Of a stretch of DNA of 64,000 bases, positions 35,526 through 45,322 are shown piece by piece. Each line of letters starts with the position of its first letter. The stretch's first letter is position 1. This DNA comes from Sphingopyxis sp. JAI128. GTDB taxonomy: Bacteria; Pseudomonadota; Alphaproteobacteria; Sphingomonadales; Sphingomonadaceae. The notes under the pieces are model-generated. The model saw only the letters and a list, made by a program, of their open reading frames with translations. It was not told the origin of the DNA and ran no database searches. The position numbers and the translations under genes were made by a program. The stretch covers positions 496,001 to 560,000 of the forward strand of contig NZ_JACHDA010000003.1 in NCBI RefSeq assembly GCF_014207235.1. Reading direction: 5' to 3'.

Positions 35526-36137
35526 TCAATCCACCAGATATCCCCGCGCCACCAGCTCGCGCTCGAGCGTCGGCGTATCGATGAACCGGTGCGCGGCAAT
35601 CCCGACCGATTCGGCCCCCGCGACATTCGCTGCCACATCGTCGATGAAGATCGCGCCCGCGGGATCGATACCGAATCGCTCGATCGCAAGGAGGTAGATC
35701 GCGGGATCGGGCTTCATCAGCTTTTCGGTGCCCGACACGATAATATCGCGGAAGCGGTCGAAGATGGGCTGGGTCGGGCGGAAGGCTTCCCAGAATTCAT
35801 GTCCGAAATTGGTGATCGCAAACAGCGGCACGCCTGCGGCATCGAGGCGCTCGACCAGTTCGAGGCTGCCCGGCATCGGCCCCGGGATCGTCTCGTTGAA
35901 CCGGGCCGCATAGGCGTCGATCAGATCGTCATGGCCCGGAAATGCGGCCTTGAGTTCGGGCAGCATGTCGGCGAGCGGGCGCCCGGCATCGTGCTGAAAA
36001 TGCCATTCGGGGGTGACGACGTGGGTTACGAACCATTCGAGCCGATCCTTGTCGTCGATTAGCTTGACGAACAGATGGCGCAGGTCCCAGTCGAAGAGGA
36101 CGCGGCCGACGTCGAAGATCACGCTCCGGCGAATCAT
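35526..36137 (-). CDS. HAD family hydrolase (YihX-like)
   Basis: A 203-residue haloacid dehalogenase-like phosphatase. Motif I is FDVGRVLFDWD, with the nucleophile Asp and Gly instead of the second Asp, as in the YihX/epoxide-hydrolase N-terminal subgroup. Motif II is ITNFG, motif III the Lys in KLMKPDP, and motif IV IFIDDVAANV. Sugar phosphates are the usual substrates. The ATG at 36137 has TGGAG upstream. Confidence 0.87.
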   Translation of the reverse strand: MIRRSVIFDVGRVLFDWDLRHLFVKLIDDKDRLEWFVTHVVTPEWHFQHDAGRPLADMLPELKAAFPGHDDLIDAYAARFNETIPGPMPGSLELVERLDAAGVPLFAITNFGHEFWEAFRPTQPIFDRFRDIIVSGTEKLMKPDPAIYLLAIERFGIDPAGAIFIDDVAANVAGAESVGIAAHRFIDTPTLERELVARGYLVD

Positions 36138-36206
36138 GGCTACTCCAGACACGCGAAAGCGCCGCCGGAAGCATCCGACGGCGTTACGCTGACTTCATTG
36201 TGCGCG

Positions 36207-36225
36207 CGGGGCGGCAAGCGCCCCG
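36207..36225 (-). terminator. Hairpin behind rpmJ
   Basis: CGGGGCG and CGCCCCG form a 7-base G+C stem with a 5-base loop between the rpmJ stop and the HAD gene. There is no T run on either strand, so it would be a weak or factor-dependent stop. Confidence 0.35.
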
Positions 36226-36234
36226 ACAGGGCCA

Positions 36235-36360
36235 TCAGCCCTGGCGCGCCTTGAAGCGGCGGTTGGTCTTGTTGATCACATAGGTGCGGCCACGGCGGCG
36301 GATAACGCGATTATCCCGGTGGCGGTCCTTCAGCGACTTCAGGCTGTTGCGAATCTTCAT
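36235..36360 (-). CDS. rpmJ: 50S ribosomal protein L36 (cysteine-free form)
   Basis: A 41-residue basic protein beginning [19 protein letters not shown] and ending RRFKARQG. It is the L36 form that lacks the zinc-binding cysteines, usual in alphaproteobacteria, and is translated from its own small gene on the minus strand. A GGAACAGACCC precedes the ATG. It stands alone between the HAD operon and rpoN. Confidence 0.95.
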   Translation of the reverse strand: MKIRNSLKSLKDRHRDNRVIRRRGRTYVINKTNRRFKARQG

Positions 36361-36450
36361 GGGTCTGTTCCGTAAATCTGGGCGTGGTAACGCGAAGCGG
36401 CGCAACTATGGGGAAGCGGGCGAAAAGTCAACCGGTTCACTCCCCAAATT

Positions 36451-36525
36451 TCGTCATGCCGGACTTGATCCGGCATCCATCGCCCCGGCCATGTCGTGGA
36501 CCCCGCATCAGGTCCGGCATGACGA
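36451..36525. repeat. REP-like inverted repeat element
   Basis: TCGTCATGCCGGAC (36451-36464) is inverted exactly as GTCCGGCATGACGA (36512-36525), with smaller CCGGAC/CCGGCAT dyads inside. This GTCATGCCGGAC unit is a frequent intergenic repeat in sphingomonads. It lies just behind the rpoN stop. Confidence 0.7.
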
Positions 36526-36533
36526 GGGCCGAT

Positions 36534-37991
36534 CTACCCAGCCAGCGCCTTTTGCCGCCGCCTTTGCACCGACGAGCCATAGCCCATCGCCTCGCGATAT
36601 TTGACCACTGTGCGCCGCGCGATGTCGTGGCCTTCGGCCGACAGCTTCTGCGCGATGGTCTCGTCCGACAGGATCGCCTTGGCGTCCTCGCTCTCGATCA
36701 TCGCCCTGATCCGGCTCTTCACCGCCTCGGCCGACACGGCGCCGTCGCCCTGGGTTGCCGAAATCCCCGACGAGAAGAAATATTTGAGTTCGAACAATCC
36801 GCGCGCGCAGCTGAGATATTTGTTGCTCGTGACGCGGCTGACGGTCGATTCGTGCATGCCGATCGCTTCGGCGACCTGCCGCAGCGTCAGCGGTCGCATA
36901 TGCGCGACGCCGTTCAGGAAAAACCCCTCCTGCTGCTTCACGATCTCGCTCGCGACCTTGACGATCGTGCGCTGGCGCTGGTCGAGCGCGCGCACGAGCC
37001 AGTTGGCGCCGGCGAGCTGTTCGGACAGCCACGCCCTGCTCTTCGCCGCCGCCCCCTCGGCCAGTTCGGTATAATAGCGGCGATTGACGAGCAGCCGCGG
37101 CAGCGTGCCGTTGTTGATCTCGACCGCCCAGCCCTTTGCCGTCTGGCGGATATAAAGGTCTGGGACCACCGCCGGCGCCCCCTCGCCGCCATATTTCAGC
37201 CCCGGCTTTGGGTCGTAACCGCGCAGTTCGCGAATCATGTCGGCGAGATCCTCGTCGTCGACGCCGCAGATGCGCTTCAATTGCGGGAAAGCCCCCTTTG
37301 CGACGAGATCGAGATGCGCGATCATCGTGGCCATCGCGGGGTCGTAGCGGTCGGCCTCGCGCGCCTGGATCGCGATACATTCGGCGAGGTCGCGCGCGCC
37401 CACGCCCGACGGGTCGAAGGTCTGGACGACGCCCAGCACCGTTTCGATCAGCGCCAGCGGCACGCCGAGTTGTGCGGCGAGTTCGGCAAGGTCGGCGCGC
37501 AGATAGCCCGTCTCGTCGATCAGCGCGACGAGCTGCCCCGCGACGATCGCCTCGATCCCGCCGAAGCGTTCGCCGACCTGCGCGAGCAGATGGTCGTGCA
37601 GCGTGCCTTCATGGTCGGCGAAGCTGTCGAAATCGATATCCTCGCCGCCGCCCGACAGGCCGATATTGTCGCTCGCGCTGTCGTGATGAAAACTGTCGGC
37701 GGCGAGGTCGACGTCGAGGTCGTTCGCACTCCCGCCCTCGGCGGACAGCGCCTGATCGGCATCGAGCGACGCGGCTTCGGCGGCGGGCGCGTCGCCCGCG
37801 GGTTCGTTGACGCCGCTGCCCTCGCTGTCGACCGACGCCGTATCGAGCAACGGATTGCCTTCGAGCGCCTCTGCCAGATAGGTTTCGAGTTCGAGGTTCG
37901 ACAGCGCCAGCAACTTGATCGCCTGCTGGAGCTGCGGCGTCATCACCAGCGATTGCGACTGGCGGAGATCGAGACGCGGACCGAGCGCCAT
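36534..37991 (-). CDS. rpoN: RNA polymerase sigma-54 factor
   Basis: A 485-residue RpoN. Region I is present (SQSLVMTPQLQQAIKLLALS at residues 12-31), followed by an acidic region II rich in Asp and Glu (about 55-120). The core-binding and helix-turn-helix regions follow, then the RpoN box ARRTVVKYRE near the C terminus, which reads the -24 element. It follows lptB by 14 bases. It should serve the sigma-54 promoters found in the flagellar region of this window, activated by FlbD. Confidence 0.97.
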   Translation of the reverse strand: MALGPRLDLRQSQSLVMTPQLQQAIKLLALSNLELETYLAEALEGNPLLDTASVDSEGSGVNEPAGDAPAAEAASLDADQALSAEGGSANDLDVDLAADSFHHDSASDNIGLSGGGEDIDFDSFADHEGTLHDHLLAQVGERFGGIEAIVAGQLVALIDETGYLRADLAELAAQLGVPLALIETVLGVVQTFDPSGVGARDLAECIAIQAREADRYDPAMATMIAHLDLVAKGAFPQLKRICGVDDEDLADMIRELRGYDPKPGLKYGGEGAPAVVPDLYIRQTAKGWAVEINNGTLPRLLVNRRYYTELAEGAAAKSRAWLSEQLAGANWLVRALDQRQRTIVKVASEIVKQQEGFFLNGVAHMRPLTLRQVAEAIGMHESTVSRVTSNKYLSCARGLFELKYFFSSGISATQGDGAVSAEAVKSRIRAMIESEDAKAILSDETIAQKLSAEGHDIARRTVVKYREAMGYGSSVQRRRQKALAG

Positions 37992-38005
37992 CGGCGGCTA
38001 GTCGA

Positions 38006-38821
38006 TCACAGGGAGAAACCCTCGCCGAGGTAGAGGCGGCGCACCTCGGGATCGGCGACGAGTTCGGCCGGGGAGCCGGCAAGCAGCACCTTGCCGTCGT
38101 AGATGATGCAGGCGCGGTCGACGAGGTCGAGTGTCTCGCGCACATTATGGTCGGTGATGAGCACGCCGATGCCGCGCGTCTTCAAATCGGCGACGAGGTC
38201 GCGGATGTCGCTGATCGACAGCGGATCGATGCCGGCGAACGGCTCGTCGAGCAGCATGATCGAGGGATTGGCCGCGAGCGCGCGCGCGATTTCGGCGCGG
38301 CGCCGTTCGCCGCCCGACAGGGCCATCGCCGCCGAATCGCGGAGGCGCGTGAGCCCGAATTCGTCGAGCAATTCTTCCATCCGCCGCTCGCGCGCGACCT
38401 TGTCGGGCTCGCTCAGTTCGAGCACCGCGCCGATATTCTGTTCGACGGTCATGCCCCGAAAGATCGAGGTTTCCTGCGGCAGATAACCGAGCCCGAGGAT
38501 CGCGCGGCGGTACATCGGCAGCGCGGTGATATCGGCGCCGTCGAGCATGATGCGCCCCGCGTCGGGCTTCACCAGTCCCATGATCGAATAGAAACAGGTC
38601 GTCTTGCCCGCCCCGTTCGGGCCGAGCAGACCGACGACCTCGCCCTTGCCGACCGACAGCGACACGTCCGACAACACGACGCGCTTGTCATAGCTTTTGG
38701 CGATCGAGATCACCGCAAGCCCGTTGCCCGCGGCGGCGTCCTCGCGGACGTGCGCGCGATGCTCGGCGACGCCATGGTCGCCCTCGGCCAGCGTGCCAGC
38801 GATGGATTCGTCGTCGGTCAT
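38006..38821 (-). CDS. lptB: LPS export ABC transporter ATPase LptB
   Basis: A 271-residue ABC ATPase. Walker A is GPNGAGKT (67-74), the signature is LSGGERRRAEIAR and Walker B IMLLDEPFAGIDP. LptB powers lipopolysaccharide transport to the outer membrane with LptFG. A 33-residue acidic N-terminal extension precedes the domain. Position directly upstream of rpoN is the standard order in proteobacteria. Confidence 0.95.
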   Translation of the reverse strand: MTDDESIAGTLAEGDHGVAEHRAHVREDAAAGNGLAVISIAKSYDKRVVLSDVSLSVGKGEVVGLLGPNGAGKTTCFYSIMGLVKPDAGRIMLDGADITALPMYRRAILGLGYLPQETSIFRGMTVEQNIGAVLELSEPDKVARERRMEELLDEFGLTRLRDSAAMALSGGERRRAEIARALAANPSIMLLDEPFAGIDPLSISDIRDLVADLKTRGIGVLITDHNVRETLDLVDRACIIYDGKVLLAGSPAELVADPEVRRLYLGEGFSL

Positions 38822-38939
38822 GGGTCGGTCGGTTCCGTTTCTAGCCGTCGGGCGGCGTTACCCCAGCGACGCAGCGAACGTCAATCTGGCAAGATTTTTG
38901 CAGGGCGCTTTCCACCCCTCTTCCGAAGAGGAGGACCTG

Positions 38940-40322
38940 TTAATGCCCCACGCTCTCGCCGCGCACGATCCCCGACAGCACGAGCTGTTCGTCGATCGCG
39001 GCGAGCAGCCGCGCCAGCGCCGCCTCGTCCTTCGCCTCGGCGCGCGCGACAAGCACGTCCTGCGTGTTCGATGCGCGAAGCAGCCACCAGCCGTCGTCGG
39101 TCAGCACGCGCGCGCCATCGGTGCGGTCGACCTTGGCCCCCGACGCGGCGAGCCGCTCCAGGACCTCATCCACAATGGCGAATTTGCGGCTCTCCTCGAC
39201 CTGGAAGCGCAGTTCGGGCGTGTTGACCATCGGCGCCATGCCGCCGCGCAGTTCGGTGACGCTCTGCCCCAGCTTCGTCGCCGCCTCGATCAACCGCACC
39301 GCGGCATAGGGCGCGTCGTCATAGCCGTAATAACGGTCGGCGAAAAAGATATGCCCGCTCATCTCGCCCGCGAGCGGACTCGCGGTTTCCTTCATCTTCG
39401 CCTTGATCAGGCTGTGTCCGGTCTTCCACATCAAGGGCTTCCCGCCAAGCTCGGCGACGCGGTCGAACAGCGCCTGGCTCGCCTTCACATCGGCGATCAC
39501 CGTCGCGCCGGGCATGTCCTTCAACACCGCGGCAGCATAGATTTGCAGCAGCTGGTCGCCCCAGATCACCCGGCCCTGCCCGTCGATCGCGCCGATCCGG
39601 TCCCCGTCTCCATCGAAAGCGACGCCGAAATCGAGGCTCTTCTCGGCGACCAGCTTGCGAAGATCGGCAAGGTTCTTCTCGTCGGTGGGATCGGGATGGT
39701 GGTTCGGGAAATGGCCGTCGATGTCGGTAAAAAGAAGATGATGCTCGCCGGGAAGGCGCGCGGTCAGTTTCTCGATGACGCTTCCGGCGGCACCGTTGCC
39801 GGCGTCCCAGCCGATGCGGAACGCGCCGCCGGCGAAACCATCGACGAGGCGATCGACATAAGCATCGACGATGTCGATGCTTTCGGCGGCGCCCTCTCCG
39901 GCATCCCAGTCCCCGGCGGCGGCCATTTCGCCGATCGCCAGGATATCGGCGCCGAAGAAGGGACGCCCCTGAAACACCATCTTGAAACCATTATAGTCGG
40001 GGGGGTTGTGGCTGCCGGTTATCTGTATGCCGCCATCCACTGGCTCCGTTGACGCCGCGTAATAGAGCATCGGCGTCGGTCCGAGCCCGACGTTCAGCGC
40101 GTCGATCCCCGCCTCGTTGATCCCGCGGATCAGCGCCCCGGCCAGCATCGGCGACGACAGGCGGCCATCATAGCCGACCGCTACGCACTTGCCGCCGGCC
40201 CTGCGGATCATCGTCGCGAAGCTGCGGCCGATGGCATAGGCATCGGCGTCGGACAGCGTATCGCCGACGATACCGCGAATGTCATATTCGCGAAGCACCG
40301 TCGGGTGGAAATCATGCGTCAT
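38940..40322 (-). CDS. pgmG: Phosphomannomutase/phosphoglucomutase
   Basis: A 460-residue alpha-D-phosphohexomutase. The phosphoserine is Ser104 in [12 protein letters not shown]. The magnesium loop is FDGDGDRIG, and the sugar-binding loop is GEMSGHIFF. Such bifunctional enzymes in sphingomonads (PgmG) supply mannose-1- and glucose-1-phosphate for exopolysaccharide and LPS. It is leftward, 29 bases behind the mipZ stop, and possibly co-transcribed with it. Confidence 0.93.
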   Translation of the reverse strand: MTHDFHPTVLREYDIRGIVGDTLSDADAYAIGRSFATMIRRAGGKCVAVGYDGRLSSPMLAGALIRGINEAGIDALNVGLGPTPMLYYAASTEPVDGGIQITGSHNPPDYNGFKMVFQGRPFFGADILAIGEMAAAGDWDAGEGAAESIDIVDAYVDRLVDGFAGGAFRIGWDAGNGAAGSVIEKLTARLPGEHHLLFTDIDGHFPNHHPDPTDEKNLADLRKLVAEKSLDFGVAFDGDGDRIGAIDGQGRVIWGDQLLQIYAAAVLKDMPGATVIADVKASQALFDRVAELGGKPLMWKTGHSLIKAKMKETASPLAGEMSGHIFFADRYYGYDDAPYAAVRLIEAATKLGQSVTELRGGMAPMVNTPELRFQVEESRKFAIVDEVLERLAASGAKVDRTDGARVLTDDGWWLLRASNTQDVLVARAEAKDEAALARLLAAIDEQLVLSGIVRGESVGH

Positions 40323-40351
40323 TGTTGATCCTCTTGGGGGAGAGAGCGAGG

Positions 40352-41161
40352 TCAGGCAGCCGCGAACAGGTCGCCGTCGGGGTGGAGGCGCTCGCGCGCC
40401 GGCAGGTTCAGCCCGCCCATCGCCTCGCGAAGTTCCTGCCGCGCGACAACATGACCGATGCCCATGCCGCCGAGATGCGCCTTGTCGAGCAGTGTAAGGC
40501 CGGCCGGGAAAAGTTCGCGATAGATGACACGCTCGCCGAGCCCCGGGATGACGCGAAAGCCGACGCGGCGCGACAATTGGGTCAGCGCTTCGCCGACGCG
40601 GCGCATATTGTGCGCGTCGACATGCTGGAGGCGGTTGCGCAGGATGATCCAGTCGATCGTCCGGCCGTCGGTCTTGGCGCGCGACTTGCGCGTGTCCCAG
40701 ATGAGTTCGGAATAGAAGCTGGGGCGGACGACCTGGAAGGTTTCGGGGTCGACCTGTCCGATCAGGTCGAAATCGATGAAGCTGTCGTTGATCGGCGTCA
40801 CCAGCGTGTCGGCGCTGGTCGCGAGGTGGCGCGCAAAGACATCGTCGCGGCCCGGCGTGTCGGCGATCAGATAATCGGCATCCTCGGCCAGCCGCGCGAC
40901 CTGTGCGTCGAGTTCGTCGATCGTCGATCCTTCGAACACTTCGAAGCGCGGCGTCGGCAGCGCGATCTCGCGGCGCTTCGCAGTCTGTTCGCGATTTTCG
41001 AGATAGCGGTGAAAGGTGCGCTGGCGCGGGTCGAGATCGATCCCCGCAACGCGCCATCCCTGGCTCGCCAGAGCCACAGCGAAGTGCACAGCACAGGTCG
41101 ATTTCCCCGTCCCCCCCTTTTCATTGGCAAAGATGATGCGGTGCGGTGCGGGCGTCGTCAT
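40352..41161 (-). CDS. mipZ: Division-plane positioning ATPase MipZ
   Basis: A 269-residue ParA-like P-loop ATPase with a deviant Walker A (KGGTGKST, 15-22). The downstream block [14 protein letters not shown] followed by [19 protein letters not shown] is characteristic of MipZ. In Caulobacter MipZ forms a bipolar gradient with ParB and inhibits FtsZ except at mid-cell. It places this organism in the alphaproteobacteria. Confidence 0.94.
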   Translation of the reverse strand: MTTPAPHRIIFANEKGGTGKSTCAVHFAVALASQGWRVAGIDLDPRQRTFHRYLENREQTAKRREIALPTPRFEVFEGSTIDELDAQVARLAEDADYLIADTPGRDDVFARHLATSADTLVTPINDSFIDFDLIGQVDPETFQVVRPSFYSELIWDTRKSRAKTDGRTIDWIILRNRLQHVDAHNMRRVGEALTQLSRRVGFRVIPGLGERVIYRELFPAGLTLLDKAHLGGMGIGHVVARQELREAMGGLNLPARERLHPDGDLFAAA

Positions 41162-41247
41162 GAGCGTTGCGATTTTCCTGTTGGCGCGGCATGGGCGACC
41201 GGCGCGCGAAATGATATAGTCGCGCCAATATCGGAGGGCGACCGGGC

Positions 41248-42090
41248 GTGCAAATCATCCGTGACATCGCGATGCTGCACCGTGCCGTTACGGCACTGAA
41301 GCAGGGGGGCAAAAGCGTCGCACTGGTGCCGACGATGGGGGCGCTGCACGACGGCCACCTCTCGCTCGTCCGCATGGCGAAGCGCGTCGCCGACCAGGTG
41401 ATCGTGTCGATTTTCGTCAATCCGACGCAATTCGGCCCCAACGAGGATTTCGCCGCCTATCCGCGCGACGAGGCGCGCGACGCGGCGCTGCTCGCGCAGG
41501 AGGCGGTCAGCCTGGTCTGGGCGCCCGATGTCGGGACCATGTATCCCGGCGGCCACAGCACGCATATCGAGGTCGCCGAACTCGGCGCCGATTATTGCGG
41601 CGCGGCGCGGCCCGGTCATTTCGACGGCGTCGCGACCGTCGTCGCGAAACTGTTCAACCAGGTCCGCCCCGATATAGCGATCTTTGGCGAAAAGGATTGG
41701 CAGCAGCTCGCGATCATTCGCCGGATGGCGCGCGATCTCGATTTCGCGATCGACATCTTGGGCGCGCCGATCGCGCGCGATAGCGATGGCCTCGCGCTCT
41801 CGTCGCGCAACGCCTATCTGTCGACCCAACAGCGCCGCGCGGCAACCGCCTTTCCCGACGCCTTGAAGGCGGCGGCAAAAGCGATCGCGGCGGGCGGCGA
41901 TGTCGGCGACGCGCTGGCGACGGCCGAAGGGGCGATCGTCAAAGGCGGCTTCGACAGCGTCGATTATGTCGCGCTCGCCGACGCCGACAGCCTCGAAAGG
42001 CTGGCCGATTTTCGCGCTCCCGCGCGCCTGCTGGCGGCGGCGCGGATCGGGAAAACGCGGCTGATCGATAATTACCCGGTCGGGCGTTAA
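41248..42090 (+). CDS. panC: Pantoate-beta-alanine ligase
   Basis: A 280-residue pantothenate synthetase that joins pantoate and beta-alanine using ATP. Motifs are PTMGALHDGHLSLV (HIGH-like), FVNPTQFGPNEDF, FGEKDWQQL and the late LSSRNAYLS (KMSKS-like). The start is a GTG at 41248 behind GGAGG. It is divergent from mipZ. Confidence 0.95.
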   Translation: MQIIRDIAMLHRAVTALKQGGKSVALVPTMGALHDGHLSLVRMAKRVADQVIVSIFVNPTQFGPNEDFAAYPRDEARDAALLAQEAVSLVWAPDVGTMYPGGHSTHIEVAELGADYCGAARPGHFDGVATVVAKLFNQVRPDIAIFGEKDWQQLAIIRRMARDLDFAIDILGAPIARDSDGLALSSRNAYLSTQQRRAATAFPDALKAAAKAIAAGGDVGDALATAEGAIVKGGFDSVDYVALADADSLERLADFRAPARLLAAARIGKTRLIDNYPVGR

Positions 42091-42150
42091 CGCCAGAAAC
42101 CCACGATTTCCGAGGGTTCCGGTCGAAATCCACAAAAAATCGGATCATCG

Positions 42151-42165
42151 TTAACGCTTTGTTGA
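42151..42165 (+). promoter_or_regulatory. CtrA-like TTAA-N7-TTGA site
   Basis: TTAACGCTTTGTTGA matches the CtrA full-site pattern TTAA-N7-TTAA except for one base, about 60 bases before the Sel1-like gene. CtrA controls many cell-cycle and motility genes in alphaproteobacteria. A single site of this kind can occur by chance. Confidence 0.3.
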
Positions 42166-42226
42166 CCATAAGCCGCAAACTTGGGTCCCGAGGTCTCCAT
42201 GTGGGGTGGAGGCAAAGGGGGTTATC

Positions 42227-42541
42227 ATGGCTAACAGTCTGAAGTCTGCCCAATATCTGATCGAAAGCCGTTTGCTCGATGCGGCGCGCGGCGACGCCAA
42301 TGCCTATTTCGATCTGGGTATCGCATTTTCTACCGGCACCGGCGGTGTCGATGTCGACCTGATCCAGGCGCATAAATGGTTCAATCTCGCGGCGCTCGGC
42401 GGCAACAAGGAAGGCCAGCAATGCCGCGCCGACCTGTCCGACGAAATGACCCGCGACGAAATCGCCGAAGCGCAGCGCCAGGCGCGCGCCTGGCTCGACG
42501 AGACGGCCCGCCGTCCGGCCGCTAGGCGGTTCGCCGCCTGA
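42227..42541 (+). CDS. Small Sel1-repeat-like protein
   Basis: A 104-residue protein with a Sel1/TPR-like helical pair (ANAYFDLGIAFSTGTGGV, then LIQAHKWFNLAALGGNKEG). Sel1 repeats mediate protein contacts. No signal peptide is visible. The ATG at 42227 has AAAGGGGG 4-11 bases upstream. It has its own promoter region with a CtrA-like site; function unknown. Confidence 0.75.
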   Translation: MANSLKSAQYLIESRLLDAARGDANAYFDLGIAFSTGTGGVDVDLIQAHKWFNLAALGGNKEGQQCRADLSDEMTRDEIAEAQRQARAWLDETARRPAARRFAA

Positions 42542-42554
42542 TACAGCGCCTTCG

Positions 42555-42690
42555 TCCCGTCGGTGTCGAGCGTAGTCGAGACACTCTTGGGACGCCCGGT
42601 GTTTGACCTGTCTCGACTTCCACCAAGGGCGGACGTTTATCCCGGGCGCCCGCCAAGGGCAGCCGCGGGGCTCGACAAAAATGGGAATTT
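42555..42690. repeat. Sphingomonad-type intergenic repeat
   Basis: The gap behind the Sel1-like gene contains GTGTCGAGCGTAGTCGAGACAC (42563-42584), an imperfect palindrome of a common dispersed type, followed by a mirrored TGTCTCGACTTCC and two further GGGCG/CGCCC dyads. No frame here looks coding. Confidence 0.5.
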
Positions 42691-42699
42691 AAGGGCGGC

Positions 42700-43851
42700 T
42701 CAGCCCTTCCGCTTGAAGGGCATATGCCCTTCGAGCCACTCCATTTCGACGTCTTCGGCCTGCCGTTCCTGCTGAAGGTAATCGGCCACCGCGCGGCGAA
42801 AGCCCGGGTCGGCGATGAAATGTGCCGACCAGGTCGCGACGGGGCCGTAACCGCGCGCGAGCTTGTGCCCGCCCTGCGCGCCCGCCTCGACGCGCGTCAG
42901 GCCGCGTTCGATCGCGATGTCGATCGCGCGATAATAGCAAAGCTCGAAATGCAGGTAGGGGATTTCGGCGAGGCAGCCCCAATAGCGGCCGTAGAGCGTG
43001 TCGGCGCCAAGGAAGTGCAGCGCGCCCGCGACCGGCCGCTCGTCGCCATCATAGGCGATGAGCAGGATGATCCGATCGGCCATCGCCGTGCCCATCAGGT
43101 CGAACGCTTCGCGCGTCAGATAGGGATGCCCCCATTTGCGCGCGCCGGTATCCTGATAAAAGAGCCACATCGCATCCCAATGGTCGGGCCGGATCGCCTC
43201 TCCCGTTAGTTCCTCGACTCGCAGGCCCTCGACCGCACGCCGCCGTTCCTTGCGCAACTGCTTGCGCTTTTGCGAGTTCAGCGTCGCGAGGAAATCGTCG
43301 AAACTGCGATAACCCTTGTTCGCGAAATGAAACTGGATGTCGCGGCGGACGAGCCAGCCCGCTTCCTCGAACAGCGGCATCTGGTCGGGCGCGACGAAGG
43401 TCGCATGCGCCGACGACAGCTGGTTCTGACGGACCACCGCTTCGGCGGCGCGCAACAGCAACAGCGCATCGTCCCGGCCCTTCGCCAGCAGGCGCGGCCC
43501 CGGCACCGGGGTGAAGGGCACGGCGATCTGAAGCTTCGGATAATAATCGCCGCCCGCGCGCGCCCAGGCATCGGCCCAGGCGTGGTCGAAGACATATTCG
43601 CCCTGGCTGTGCGACTTGAGATAGGCGGGCGCGGCGGCGACAAGCGTCCCGTCCGCATCCTCGATCATCAGTGGCGCCGCCTGCCAGCCGGTGCCCGGCC
43701 CGACGCTGCCCGAATCTTCGAGCAACGACAGGAAGGCGTGACCCACGAACGGGTTGCCGCCGTCGTGCAGCCTGTCCCAGGCCGCCGCGTCGATCGCAGC
43801 GACGCCGCGACCGAGCGATATCGTGCGTGCCGGCGGGTCCGCCTCGGCCAT
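42700..43851 (-). CDS. FemAB-like GNAT acyltransferase (PF04339 type)
   Basis: A 383-residue protein of the peptidogalycan/FemAB-like acyltransferase group. Recognisable segments are NPFVGHAFLSLLEDSGS near the start, the basic NSQKRKQLRKERRRA helix, GALHFLGADTLYGRYWGC and ELCYYRAIDIAIERG. It probably transfers an acyl or aminoacyl group, but the acceptor is unknown. It is followed by 3 bases after the RidA stop, in a run of leftward genes starting at DUF3572. Confidence 0.85.
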   Translation of the reverse strand: MAEADPPARTISLGRGVAAIDAAAWDRLHDGGNPFVGHAFLSLLEDSGSVGPGTGWQAAPLMIEDADGTLVAAAPAYLKSHSQGEYVFDHAWADAWARAGGDYYPKLQIAVPFTPVPGPRLLAKGRDDALLLLRAAEAVVRQNQLSSAHATFVAPDQMPLFEEAGWLVRRDIQFHFANKGYRSFDDFLATLNSQKRKQLRKERRRAVEGLRVEELTGEAIRPDHWDAMWLFYQDTGARKWGHPYLTREAFDLMGTAMADRIILLIAYDGDERPVAGALHFLGADTLYGRYWGCLAEIPYLHFELCYYRAIDIAIERGLTRVEAGAQGGHKLARGYGPVATWSAHFIADPGFRRAVADYLQQERQAEDVEMEWLEGHMPFKRKG

Positions 43852-43854
43852 GGC

Positions 43855-44319
43855 TTAAGCCGGGCGCACCGCGACGATCGCGTCGGCCTCGACAGCGGCG
43901 CCAAGCGGCAGCACCGCGACCCCGACCGCCGCGCGCGCGTGGCGTCCGGCCTCGCCGAACAGCGTTTCGAACAATTCCGACGCCCCGTTGGCGACCTTTG
44001 CCTGATCGGTGAAGCCGGGATCGCTGTTGACGAACACGCCCAGTTTGACGACGCGTTCGACGCGCGACCAGTCGCCGCCCAGCGCCTGCCCGATCTGCGC
44101 GACGAGCATCAGCGCGACGCGCTGCGCCGCATCCTGTCCGCCCGCAACGTCCATATCGTCGCCGAGACGGCCGGTGACGACCTGCCCGTCGCGAAAGGGC
44201 AGCTGGCCACTCACATACAGCATCCCCCCCTGCTCGACGACGGGCACATAGGCCGCGACCGGCGCGGCGGGCTTGGGCAGGTCAAGGCCGAGTTCGGCGA
44301 TCTTGGCGGCGATATCCAT
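43855..44319 (-). CDS. RidA family protein
   Basis: A 154-residue member of the YjgF/YER057c/UK114 family, of the longer subgroup with a C-terminal AVGVAVLPLGAAVEADAIVAV. RidA proteins hydrolyse reactive enamines/imines released by PLP enzymes. LYVSGQLPFRDG is the conserved N-terminal strand. The ATG at 44319 has GGATT upstream. Confidence 0.87.
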   Translation of the reverse strand: MDIAAKIAELGLDLPKPAAPVAAYVPVVEQGGMLYVSGQLPFRDGQVVTGRLGDDMDVAGGQDAAQRVALMLVAQIGQALGGDWSRVERVVKLGVFVNSDPGFTDQAKVANGASELFETLFGEAGRHARAAVGVAVLPLGAAVEADAIVAVRPA

Positions 44320-44333
44320 GGGGAAATCCTTTT

Positions 44334-44975
44334 CTAGGCCGGCTCGGGGGCCGGGGCGGGAATATTTTCGGCAAGGCGCGCCAATATCCAGCGCTGCGCC
44401 GCTTTCCAATCGTCGATTCGCGCATGGGCATGTTTCGCCGGCGCAATCTTGCCGGCGATCGCCGGCTCGCCGACAAGGTGCAGCCGCCACACATCGGGCG
44501 CGGCTTGCGCGACCGACTGGTGATGGCCTGCCAGATCGTCGATAAAGACGGCGACCGACGGCCGATATTCGTCGATCAGGCGGCGCACCGGCTCACCCTT
44601 GCCGCCGCGGCTGCCGATGACCGGCGCGTGGAAGTCATGGAGCGCGAGCTGGTCGATCCGCGCTTGCTGATGTTCGGGGCCGACGTTGGTCAGGACGACG
44701 ATGTCGGCTTCCGCGCCGATCGCCGCCATCGCCGTCAAGGCACCCATGATCGGATATTGCCGCGTCATTTCGGTGCGGAAAAAACCGTCGAGCAATGGCC
44801 AGACCTCGGCCGCCTCCAACGGTGTGCCGCATTCCTTGCGCTTCAGGGCGTTGGCGAAACTGGCGTCCTCGATGCGAAAGATCACGCCATGTTCGGCGTC
44901 GACCCATTCGGCGAAGGGCACGACCATGTGCATCAGCACCTCGTCGCAATCGGTGATGACGAGCGGGCGGTTCAT
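44334..44975 (-). CDS. HAD family hydrolase
   Basis: A 213-residue HAD-fold protein. Motif I is VITDCDEVLMH with both Asp residues, motif II VVLTNVG, a Lys near GGKGEPVRRL, and motif IV VFIDDLAGH. The substrate is unknown. It starts with ATGA overlap on the stop of the DUF3572 gene and sits in a leftward run with RidA. Confidence 0.82.
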   Translation of the reverse strand: MNRPLVITDCDEVLMHMVVPFAEWVDAEHGVIFRIEDASFANALKRKECGTPLEAAEVWPLLDGFFRTEMTRQYPIMGALTAMAAIGAEADIVVLTNVGPEHQQARIDQLALHDFHAPVIGSRGGKGEPVRRLIDEYRPSVAVFIDDLAGHHQSVAQAAPDVWRLHLVGEPAIAGKIAPAKHAHARIDDWKAAQRWILARLAENIPAPAPEPA

Positions 44976-45235
44976 GCATGCGTTCCTTCGAGTCTCTGGG
45001 CGGCGGCGGCAATATTTGCGGGCGGCACCTGCAACGCGTCGGCGCAGGCGACAAGGTCGTTTTCGTGGGCGGTGAGGAAAGCGAGGATCGCCGCGAGCGT
45101 CGCCCGCTCGCCAAGCGACGCGCGCAATTCGTCGGGCGCGAGCCCGGTGAGCCCCAGCAACCGCTCGGCGCGCGGTTCGTCGCTCAAAATCCAGCCGAGC
45201 GCGTGAAGCGCCAGCGCAGCATCATCCTCAAGCAA
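44972..45235 (-). CDS. DUF3572 family protein
   Basis: An 87-residue helical protein of the DUF3572 family. The conserved pattern is ALHALGWILSDEPRAERLLGLTGLAPDELRA. Its function is unknown; in alphaproteobacteria it is commonly next to divK, as here. The TTG at 45235 is the likely start because GAAGGA precedes it and no ATG exists in frame. Confidence 0.8.
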   Translation of the reverse strand: MLEDDAALALHALGWILSDEPRAERLLGLTGLAPDELRASLGERATLAAILAFLTAHENDLVACADALQVPPANIAAAAQRLEGTHA

Positions 45236-45322
45236 GCGAGAGTCCTTCGTCGCGATACAATTGTGTCGTGCGGCCGATTCGCCTAAACGGGCCGCGTACG
45301 CAAGGTGGGGAACGGAACGCAC